Positions 26,001 through 38,000 of a stretch of 64,000 nucleotides of DNA are shown one piece after another. Made by a program: the position numbers and the translations under genes. Within the stretch, counting starts at the first letter, position 1. The number at the start of each line of letters is the position of its first letter. This DNA comes from Siderastrea radians. Lineage: Eukaryota; Cnidaria; Anthozoa; Scleractinia; Rhizangiidae. Below the pieces are notes generated by a model. The model did not search any database and was not told the origin of the DNA. It saw only the letters and a list, made by a program, of their open reading frames with translations. Location: assembly GCA_964017195.1 (NCBI GenBank), contig OZ024895.1:8552001-8616000 (forward strand). The letters run 5' to 3'.

Positions 26001-29000
26001 GGAAATGATACCTGAAAAAAACTACGCAGTCCATCTTGTTTTAAGTGTATTACTGCTGACCGCGACAACACATTTCCTTCCTGATCGTAGCGGAAATGAC
26101 ACCGGAAATTTAAACCGGAAATTACTAACTTGCAAGTGACCAGTAATTCGATTACCTTGCAAAGCACTTCAATAAAATGAGAGTATAGTTTTGATTGTGT
26201 TACGATAAGAAATAATCACTACAGGTACAGACAGGTACTAAAGGTCGACTCAAAGTTAAAAAAATCCTAGACATACAGCAGAAATATGTTGATATCACTG
26301 ACATTTTTAAATCTGTTTTAGGCAAACGTGAGAAAAAACTTACGATTGCAGAAGTTAAAAGTTAATAGCGTTTACCATTTTGTGCAAGACAAGTCGACCG
26401 TTTGGATTTTGAAAGGCTGGATTCTTAAAACATTGTCTTATTGTGTTTTCGGCTCGACGGTATGCTTTTTAAGGGGGTTAGGCTTTAGAGCCCTCGGGTT
26501 CCTTTTCTCGGGTACCACACAGCTGCTTAGACCATCTTACTTCATCTCGCAGCTCTGTTGTCAGGGCTAGGCGTCAATGCTTCTGTCAGGTTTGTTTATC
26601 CCTGGTTTATTGTTTTCTCAGCCAATCCCGTTTGACGACTTCTAAGAGCTACTTAAGGACGGTGCCTCCTAATAATTGAGAGGTAATTGAGCAAACGTAA
26701 ACCTAAAAAGGCGTTAAAATACAAAGAATGTATGGCAATTTCTTTCCAAATTTAAGCTAAATTATCTCTGAAAAATGCATGGTTACCCCCTGTTTTCTTT
26801 TTGGATTCTTATAGCCCTCGATAAGATCTGCTTTTTCCATAAAGTCACAATCTGCGCAAAAATATTGTTGTATTAGGGGGCAAATTTCTTAAGAAACCCG
26901 AATATCCCGAGATGCGCGGTACGAATGCGCAGTAACAAAAGGATGCACCGTCCTTAAGTTCGAACAACCACTTTCCTTGAATTCTATCTTCTAGTAACGA
27001 AGGATCTGCAAAACTAAACGGTGGCTTTTTTGTGGAACAAGCGACTTGTATTACCCATAAGGGTGATCAAACCTGAACAAACATCAGATACTACATATAA
27101 GCCTCGCTCAAATCCTTAGAAAAATGTAGTTCTTAGTTTTTATGAGTCACCAGGAAGTACTTACACTGCCCGAAAATTCCGTTGTTTTGTTTTAATAATT
27201 CTTAAATTTGACGTCAGCGTTGTTATTACCTGTATACTGCAACCTATGCATGCCTTGCGCGGTTTCATATCATCCGTTTTGTATTGGCCCCTTTTGCTGT
27301 GATTTAACAGCAATTTAAAGGCGATTTTATTACAATCTTGAAATTCTACATGGAGGTGAGAACGGGAACGCATGCGATGTGAAAAAAACTAGCTGTCAAG
27401 TTTCCGTTAGGGATCTCCAAACGCAGCTTTTTTATGTCTACAAAAAGCACTTTTCTCCTATCTCATCAAAATTGTTATCAAATTGCACCAAAAATCGTTA
27501 GTAGCTTACACAGAGGAGTTAAACTCTCACTTAAGGTTACTCCAGACCTTCGCGGGTGTCCTCCCGTGTCCTCTGGGAAAAAATTCGCATGCGCGCCATT
27601 TTAAAGGAAAGCACGGCAAACCATATATCGTTGGAAAGCTTAATAAATGTAGATTTCGGAAAAAAATATGAATTGCCAGTTTTCTTTATTCCACTAAAGA
27701 AAATTGCAAAAATGACCGCAAAAATGACCATGCGTCATTTAATCAAACAAATGAATTAATAGGGTACCAAAATTCGGCAGATTTCTTTGAAATTTGGCCT
27801 GAACATTCCTTAGATGTTGTGAAACAAAAGTATGTCGGGGATTTTTGAAATTTATAATATTTCACCCGTGGCGATCTTCAATGCAATGCCCATCGCGCAT
27901 TCTTTGCTGCTCGAGCTTGACAAATTAATTAAAAAATAACCAGTCAGAATATCGAAAAATGCTGACACACTTTTGATGATTGATCCTTTGTGATCAACAC
28001 TGTGCAGTTATTTTGCCAATCCGCTTGGATTTCATACCCTATTAATTCAATTGAATGACACATGGTCATTTCCGTGGTTGTTTGTAATTTTCTTTTGCGG
28101 AATTAAAGAAACGGGCAATTTATATTTTTTTCCGAAATTTACATTTATTAAGCTTTCCAATGATATATAGTTTGCCGTGTTTTCCTTTAAAATGGCGCGC
28201 ATACAAATTTTTTCCCCGAAGACACCCACGAAGGTCCGGAGTAACCTTAAGGCACACATATAGGGACAAGTGTGACGAACTTGCCCCTATCTCAAGTCTC
28301 GGAAACATCTGAGCTACCTATTTCTCAGTAAATATCTCAGAAACCAAACCAGAATGCTGAGCGACAAAACTAAATGTACAGCTTGTCGAAGCTTGGCGTC
28401 TGCAATTTGCGTCAAATGAAAAAAAGACTGATTGACCGAAAAGTGCTGTAATCGACGATTATTTTACATTTTTGTACCCTTGAAGACTACCACACAAATG
28501 CAATATTATGATCATACTCCACAATCTGTATAGGTTACACCAACATTTCCAGGAACGAAGGAAAACAGGAACACGCAGGTTATCAAGGATGCTTTGGTCA
28601 ACGGTTTGGTTGCCAAGACATTAAACCGCTGACCAAGTGTCCCTAATTTTGAGACCACACCCTTTCTTACAACCTCCTCCCTAAACAAACCTCCACAACC
28701 CCCGCCGCCCCAACAAACTTTCGACTCAGGAATGATAGTTAAATAAACCTATATCAAACTCAAACAGACACAGAAAAACAACAAAATAAAATACTAAGAC
28801 GCTGGCAAAGATGGGGTCGCGCAGGTTCATACTGCGTCAAAATATACATAGTTTCCCTACCGTGCAATCAGCCTTGTTGCTTTATCATATTTGGTTCTTT
28901 TTTGTTCAATCAATCAATCAATCGATCAACCAATCAATCGATCGATCATTGATTCATGCAGTCATTTAGCGAGTCAATCTGTCAAGTCAGTCAAACAATC

Positions 29001-32000
29001 AATTTTAATTAAAAGCAACCAATGAAACAGTCAATCAGTAAGTCAATCAATCCGTCAATCACACAGTCAGCCATTCAATGAAAAAGGGAGTCATTCAATC
29101 AGCGCGAACGCCTTAGCCGCCGGGAGCGATGAGAGGTGTCTACAATCGCAGGCTTATCTCACGTTTGCCAAACCAGATTTAAAAATTCCATGGATATCAA
29201 GGTCGCTGACAAGCATATTCTGCTGTATGTCTAGGAATATCCAACTTTGATTAGTAATTGTAATTGTTTAGTTTGCCAGGGCTCCTTTTGATAACAGAGT
29301 CAGTTTCGACTCTGGCTGGATCACCCTGGCATAAAGAAATAAAGGTGTTATGTATGAGTTGACCTTTAGTACCTATCTGTACCTGTAGAGATTATTTCTT
29401 ACAGTAATTCTCACAGTAATTCTCGTGAGACGCAAAACAATCGAAACTGTACTTCGATTGTAAATTATTTTAATGAAGTGCTTTGTAAGTTAGTGATTTC
29501 CGGTTTAAATTTCAGCGGTAATACACTTAAAACAAGATGGACGGCGTATTATTTTTCTGGTGTCATTTTCTGGATTTGTCTTCGTTCTTTTACTTGTCAC
29601 TGACGATTCCTTAGCCAGAAACTTGTTACAATGAATTAAGTCACCCTCCTCACGCAACATGATGGAGTTCTTCAGGCTTTTGGCTCACGAGATCGCCGCC
29701 CGTGTAAGCGAACGAAAGAAGACTACGAAATTGATGGAATCCGCTGCAGAACCGTAAAATTTGCAGCCGGTTAGCTGCCGAAAAACAGCCCTAGAAGTAA
29801 AGCTGGACAACTTTCAAGGTATGATTTTAATTTTTACCCTTTTAGTTATAGTGTTTGCCCATTTTCATCCGTGAACGAGACAGAGAAGTCAAACGGTCTC
29901 ATTACAGTTGTTGCCGAATAAGGGATTTCTCCATAATTGTAGCAACTGTATCTCTTAACGTGTTAGAGGTCCACGAAATATTAATATTTAGTTTAAGGAC
30001 ACTATCCTAGTACTCTTTACAAAAATACCTAAGACTGTCAGAGTAAGTCAGAATTTTGTGAAACGTTTGTTTTTGTCTTACGACTTGACCCGCTTCTTGC
30101 TGATACCGTTAACATTGGCCAGTTTGAGACTCTCTCGTTTAAACAAGACTTGATAATTTGAACTTTGTCCGCCACATTTCTAAAGTAACATGACGTATGT
30201 ATTACTGGTATAAAAGTTAGATTTTTTGGATAAATATACGGTCGGCAGCAGACTTCTCAAAATTGACTAATTTCGACTCGACGAAAGGACGATTTTGAGG
30301 GATCCAGGTGTCAACAACAATTGCCTTAAAATCTTGGGCCTTTGGAAGATTACCAACAAACGAAATGTATTTTCATTAGTCCTATATCAACCTTGTCTCG
30401 CGCAGAAAGTTTGAAGGAAATCGAAAATTTGATCAAAATTGAGTGGTCGGTTTCTTACGCGGACAGCCACTTAAAATACAAAGTCCGGAATAAAAAATGA
30501 TAAAATACAAACTCCTCTAAAATAAGATAACAATTAAGGCTAGTTCTTAGTCTACACTGTCTTTTGTGCACCATAGAAATGACTTCATAAGATGTTTAAT
30601 CCAATAAAAAACAAACAAGCTCTAGGTGCTCATGTGTTACTGGACGGTGAAACAGCTAGCCTGACTCTCCTTGTTCAACAGTAGCTTTGAACATCTTATT
30701 AACTGATTTTAATGGTCCATAAGGGTGTAGACTACGACAAAATAGAGTTGATTTTCTTCTTTACAATAACATGAAAAAAATACGAGCAATAATATTTTGG
30801 TTTTTAGCAACGCGCGGGGATGAAAGCCAATTTAATAAGCGCCATTAATCTTTGTCTTCCATTTTATTGACCTGTTGAGCCAGTTTTCGGTTTGTGTTAT
30901 CTGCCTAAATGTCCAAACAATGCATATGAAAGCCAATCAGCGCGCAAGAATCCTTGCTGATACTGCAAAAAAATACATAACTGTATAGTTGTGAATTTTA
31001 TGTTTAGTTTACAATTCCTACAAGCAAAAGATTACTGTGCTAGCGCGCTATACGTAGAAGGTAAAAACTTATTTACTGAAAAGCTGCCGAGCTTGAAACC
31101 AAAAATAAGATGTATATTCCTCGTTCTAAAAACGTTCCAGGAGATAGAAGACCTACTCAAAACTTCTCGTTTCAAAAGGAAATTATTGCCTTATTGAAGG
31201 GAATCCAAATCCGCGCGAGGGGGTCCATATCCGCTAGCGGATTTGGACCGGGGGTCCGAATCCGCTGTGACACCGGACAATCTTTAACTTCTTAATCGCT
31301 GCTTTCATCATATTCGTCCGCTTCGTCGTCGTCCAATTCGGCAGTGGGGGCGGCAGCGGCAGCGTCTGCTGTATTGACCTGCTCGTCAAAGGCAAAGGAG
31401 ACAGGCTTATCTGAGATCTCGCATTGCCTTTGGTACATAAATTCTGGGAGTGTGCCATGACGTGCCATGGTGGTCTCTTTGCGTACCGTTCGTTGTCTTA
31501 CGGCAGCCCCATAAGACGACGCCCAGTTTCTAAGAGCATTGCAGTCGGCTGGAGACATATTGACAATTGGTAGAGGTTTCATGACAGGAACCTTCGATAG
31601 CAACAAACCTGCCTCTGGTTTAGGATACCAAGATTGCTTGCTTGTGTGATAATAAGCTGCCCAAGTGGTAACACGCTTCACCCCCGGGTTCACCGCCTCC
31701 TTCATTGCTAAGCCGAATGACCTGCAGTACTCTGCCTTTGATATGTTTGCCTGCTTTACATGTACGGTAGAATGACAATTTTCCACATCTAGTGTCATAC
31801 AGCTCAACAGATTTGTGTGCTTGTAAAAAAATTTTTCCAGGTTAGCATACAATCTCTGTAGACCTGTGAATATCATGGCAACTGATGCCACTGTCCTTGC
31901 CGACACATGCCCTTGAGGTCCATTGAGGGTTGTTTTGATACCAGTGACGTCCTGCAACGGAATTTGGTTTTCCTTCGGAAATTTTCACCTCCTTTTCCCT

Positions 32001-35000
32001 CATCGTAGGAAATAGCGACGCAATTTATGACAGTATGTTCCTCGCTGGCCTCAGACATCGTCACGCTCGTGAAAGTGTAGATAAAGATATTTGAGCCGAA
32101 GACTCCCAGTCTGGAAAGCTATGCAACATTGTCGACATATCATTGGATAAAACGGTTAATAATATCAAGCATTAACTGGAAAAGGTTGAAAGCACAAACC
32201 ACAATGCTTATTTGTGGGTCTTTGTACATTAGTGGTCACCGACTGCTGTGTAGCTCGAAAGACCTTGTAAAAATTTAGAACAAAACACCAGAAACTAGAG
32301 GATCAGCGTGAAAATGTATCGTCCGTATCACCGCAGTTTCTTTTTCTCACCGATTACCGCAGCCTAAAGTTTTTAGAATCCGCAAACCGCTTAGTCTTGT
32401 AAACCCGCAATACCGTACTTTAAAATTAAAATTACCGCAATACCGCACCAAAAATAACGCAATACCGCATCACCGCAAACCCTTACGCCCCCCTCCTCCA
32501 AGGCAATGAAGGACCTTGCTAAATGTTTTAATTTTGAGGCTGCTTTCAAGTATCAAATAAAACTTAGGGAATCTGGGAATTCAGCGGGTACTTCTTGCAA
32601 GGATAAGCACCTCACCATATTTCGGAGCTGGGCTGAATATTTTGCAAGTAGTGTGAACAAGTTTTAAAATGTTTCTACGGAACAAAATGGTAGGAACAGT
32701 GCATCTTTTACACATGTTCATTTGTGCTTTTGATAGAAGCATGCCTGTAAGTTTTAACACCATCTTACCTCTTATACTGGTGCCACTTAGATACCTATTA
32801 GGTTACAGTTAACTTCTGATTTAAAACTCAATGACCTTGTTTGAAGTAGTGTTAGTTGTTTAGCCAGTGGTCTCGCCGATGATAACCGCGGCAAAATGTG
32901 TGCATGAGTTTTTACGGTACATGCATGGCTATTCCTACTTGTTATGCTGGATAAGGATTTATGGGATGTATAATGTTATCCAAGGTTGCGATCTATTTCA
33001 ACTGCAATCTAAGCTTAGAAATAGTTAAAAGTGTACAGTACTTTAGGCACTGTACAGTGTAACACTACTCGCCAGTGTTATAACACGATACGTACACTGT
33101 ACTTACACTGTACAATCCCCTCTACCATATGTCTGAGACTACCAGATACAGAGGCAGTCAGGTCAACCTCATACTTTCCTTCGTCTGATCGTTGCACTTT
33201 AAGAATAGCCAGCCGTGCTTGGGTGTCTGATACGTCTGCTCTGAATCTTTCTTGGTAACTAGAATGAACAGTCGTGCTTCCTTGAAACTGCCTTGCAATT
33301 TCCTCATTCCCGCCACCAGTGGCATTCAAAAATCTGGCAAGAGCAACTGTACCATCAAGAGTGTAGTTCCACACAAGAATGACGTCATGTGTTTCTACCA
33401 CAAACACTGGATTTGATGGCCTTGAAGTAAAAGCTGTTACTGCAGAATCTGTACATCAGAGATCATGTCATAATAAGGCAAATAAAATAAATTATGGACA
33501 ATACCTTCACCTCAGCTGCATGATTGGCAGTTAATCAAGAACCAATCGAGACTACCTTGAATACCTTTCATTGCCTTTGACAATGCAAACACAAACTGCA
33601 TAAACTATGTTCACCACTATCCAAAACAGAGGCTACTTATTTATCTAACAAGCCGGAATTAGCAAGAACAGTAATGACACCACCAGACTATTGTATACAC
33701 CGACCTGAGAACAGAGAAGTGCAGTACTATTATAAACGTATTAGGCTCCATTAAGTTTGTTGGCTTCACAAGTTGATCAAGAGTGAAACGATCGCAATAA
33801 TGCAACAATGTTCTTTCTCCCGGGGGGGGGGGGACTCTCATATGAAAGCGACGGGGATGCTCGTCGTCCCGCTTAGGGGTGTTATTTTGCAGATTTTGGT
33901 CTCACTTAAGGTGTTCAGGACGAAAATCCAATATTTTTACGCACACAGGTATCGCTTAGGGTATGACCATGAACGAGAAACTAAAGATTTAAGACAATGC
34001 TTTTAAAATCTTATTATAGAAGACAGCACTCGATGTCAACATCTTTAGTGCAATAAAATCATTATGGCTCTTATTCGTTTGTCTGTATGAGCATGGTCTC
34101 CTTTAGAGGTCAAATAAAGCCTGAGCCACTCCCAGATTGGTCTCCTTTAGGGGTTAAATTTAAATTTTCCGACGAGCATCCCCGTCTCTTTCATATGGGA
34201 GTCCCCCCCCCGGGTCTTTCTCTCAACAGGGCCAACAACACCGAGCCAAAACTCGCCTAAAACGGCCACGAATTGCGCCCAAATCACAATGACAACCCTA
34301 TGTGGAGGTAGTGAAGTTTATTTCCACATTCATTTTATTTTAGCATTTTGAAAACCAAAGTGAATTTTCTATACAAAGTCAATAGCCTTGTAACACAATA
34401 CCCCTTATAACAGAGGTCACACTTCGCAGCTCAATCGTACTCGCTCATCTCGAGCCTGCGTCGCCTGTGCGTCAATATGAATAAATTTTTCACTGGCACA
34501 TGTTTATACTGCATCAAATGAATTGTGACGACAGAGCTGTTTGAACAACAACTTTTCCCTAACAACTTCACGGCCAATTTTTCTAAGTCTCCCCCCACCC
34601 CTCGAAAAATACAGAAAAATTAGTGACGAAAAATCACGACCAACTCCTTCTCAAAAATCACCGTAGCCCCCTCATATAAAGTATAAACCCTCCCTTTATT
34701 ATATACAAATTGAGATTTACTCATAATTTTTTCCCATGTGAAAACCTGCCTCAAAAATTAACTTAGCCAATCGCCGCAGCGAAATGGTTTTCTCACACGT
34801 GCAGAAAACGTTTCGTCCAATCAGGAAGCACCTGTCAAAACATACTTGTGATTTCATGTTAAAGTCGCGTTTGAGACGTCTTGCAGTTGTAAAATGTTTT
34901 GAAAAGCCTACAAATATAGATTTCTTTGTGGAAAGTGCTCACAGTTCAAGCAAGATTAAATTTAAAGCTGCAGAAAAGCCAAGTGATGACCATATTATAG

Positions 35001-38000
35001 AGCAAGAGAATAAAAATACCAGAGCAAAAACGACGAGAGATGTGGAGCTCCTCATTGAATCTCTGAGAGAAAAACAAGACCAAAGCAACCCCAAAGACAA
35101 CTTAGCTGAACAACCCAACGAACATCTCTGCCAGTTCATCCTGAGTGTGAAACGAAGAGACGGCCAAGAGCAGAAGACTTCGAGTCTTCGAGGTCCGTTT
35201 TCAAGTTTTAATAGAATTTGAAAGAGTGCAAATACCCCGTCAGTGTTATCAAAGATGTTGCTTTTGAAAGTACAACTGAGAAAATGCCTCGAAGTCAAAA
35301 GCAAGCAACTAAAAAGGAGGGCAAAGGTAATGACAGACCCAATGCAGCACAAGTCTTTTAAAAGACATTATCTGCGAAAAGGAACTTTTGCATTTTTAAA
35401 TGCCGAAGCATTAGTTTAACACACTGTTGCTCTTCAATTCAGTACCTTTTGGTCTCCAAGGATACGACGAGCACCGGTAAATGTATCGAGGAGACGTTAA
35501 CCCCATGAAAGCTGCTGATGTAACTGAATATTTTGAGTATCTTGAAAGGCAGACTTAAACTAGAACCAGAGCTGAACCACGTAACGTCCGACCGATTGCA
35601 CCGAAAGCTTTCGCTCTTGCTCCAGATTTACCCCGCGAAAGAGAACTGGGCCCGGTTGTTCAAAAGGGGGATAACGTTATCCACCGGATAAACCACTATC
35701 CAGTAGATAAATGTTAACAAAACAGAGTACAATATCCACTGGATAGTGATTTATCCGGTCGCTCTTTGAACAACCGGGGCCTGGTTGTTGCACAGGCAAC
35801 CCAAGCTCATATTTAGAGAAACGGTATGTTTGATATCTCTATAAGACGTTGTGTGGGGGAATAAAACAACGTTTATTTAAAACGTTAAAAAAGGTAAAAT
35901 TGCCACATTCGTTCAATAAAATAAACAAAAGAAACTCAGTTCAAATTAAGCTCCTGCGTAAATAGCGTAGGTCAGCAACCTCGTTCCCAGGACTTTTTCC
36001 GTTTTGGTTGGTACGTCAGAAATCTGTATATATTGTGCTGTACAACCGAAATCAAACTTTGATTTGAAAAATTGAAAAAGGTGACCTTTTTTTTTCCTGA
36101 AATCGAAAAAAAAATTATGAGCGGTATAAATTTTCTAGATGTCGACTACGGTGATGCATGCGCCTGAGAAAATGAATAACTTTACGGTACGAATTAAAAA
36201 TTACCGAAGCGCTGTAAGGTGACGTCAAAGGCCTCCACAAGAAACACCACCACCACAAGAAAAAGACCTGGGTGATCAAACCACGCTTGCTAAAAATTGA
36301 TATAAGTCTCATCATATAGTTGATTTTCTTGAATCCTGGAGGTATTACATGTAATACACAACGGTTCACGGTAATTGTACTTGTCTTGATGTGTGTTTGA
36401 AAAATTCAACGCTGAAGCTTTCAGCTTTAAAAGTGAGACGGATTTATTCGAGTTGCTCTAACTTACGTTCGCCGGGATTGAGGAAAACGCATTTTGGGGG
36501 GGTTTATGTTGTTCCAATAGCTATCAGTGAACGCCCCTGAAAAGTTAGCAGAAGTAATCTGGTGAACCAAGGATGTCAAAACGTGGTTCCCCTTCTGTCC
36601 TCTCCCCATAACATTTCATGACATTGGGAGCCCTTTCTACAAACAAAGAAACCGAAACAAACAAAACAAAGCAAAACAAACAACTATTGTAGAACTGAAG
36701 ATGGCGCCCAAGGCCACTAAAAGCCTGGGCCTGTACAAAGGAGCGAAAGGGTTATGAGGCAATCGAACCGGAAATGAAAGCTCGTCTGCGCACGTTTCCA
36801 TCCACAAAGGGCAATAACCTGAATAAGGAAGCCCCCGACAAAGTAAAGGCGAAGGATAAGTACAGTTTGTTATAGTAAATCACCCACGTTACATGACTTG
36901 GACATTTTAATTTTTCTCACTTAATCCATAAATGATCAATGATCAAACCGATCAGAAATAGAAAGGAAATGTTAATTTATACCGGCGACAGGGGAGCTTA
37001 AAACCAGAACATGTACATAGATCACGAATGTCACTGGTGCTGCTAGTAAAAGACCGCATGCGATATGACCTACTTTGTACACTGATTCCTTTGTTGGGCC
37101 ATTCTCGTCCCCAGAGCTACGCGGCTTTTTTAAATTACGTCTCTTGTAGCTCTGGTAACGGCCAAAAATTTAATTTTTTTGATTGGCCCATTCAAACTGT
37201 ATGCGTAATAACGTTAAAATTTTTCGGCTTTTACGCATAACGTTTTATTTCTGGTTGAATTAATCAGGACATTAACTTTAAAATTTGATCAATTTCCACG
37301 CAAAGAATGTGACCTAGGGCAGATTGAGCGACCACATTTTGCTGTTTGGTTAAGCACGTAAGAATTCAAAGTGTTAGAGATTGTCGCTAAATGCCAGCGA
37401 TTCTTTTCTCGCTACAGCTTTTCTACAAAACTACAGCTTGTCCATAAATAAACTTACATGTATTAAACTATCTCATCAACTTTTGTAATGACCTCTTGAT
37501 GTCGATGTTTAAAAACTTGGGCGCCAAATGCTTCTGGAAATTTTCGATGGGGTGAAACGTAATACAATGTAGCATTTAGTGGCGAAACGATAAGTGCACA
37601 GCTGACATTCTCACACATCAGAAACCAGACGAATGTGATAAAATAAATGTACAATTCAGTATAACGCAAATGCAATACCTTTATTCAGGCAAGATACAAA
37701 TCCAAAACCCGTGAGCGAAATGCAGAGACAATCGTTCTTCTGAACAACTACGGCACGAAAGGCAGCTTCTTAAGTTTGTTCCTTTTAAAGCTCCAGGTTT
37801 TCCGCTAATTGCAGGAGATTTAGAGGGTCCTGAACAGCTTTTAGTCGATCTGACACCATGACTCGATCGATAGGAATTCAAATTTCTCGGCTGTTGTCAG
37901 AATTGTCATCCCCAGAGCTCCACGAACGAGAATAGAGCAGGCGCAATAGCACCTTAACGAATTAGACATGCGCTTCCGGATGTCGTGAATTTCACGACAT

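Larger units (their letters stand above)
24650..30474. mobile_element. Large TTAA-flanked inverted-repeat element in intron 2 of gene B
   Basis: The outer ends are TTAA+GTGGCTGTCCGCG (24650) and the complement CGCGGACAGCCAC+TTAA (ending 30474). Arms of about 1.1-1.2 kb are inverted copies: 24650-26260, minus the insert at 25295-25692, against 29350-30474. Matching segments include the region near 25100-25294 with 29930-30045, and 25770-26170 with 29470-29830. TTAA target sites fit piggyBac or Kolobok superfamilies. No transposase ORF remains; the 3.1-kb centre holds other repeats. Confidence 0.72.
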
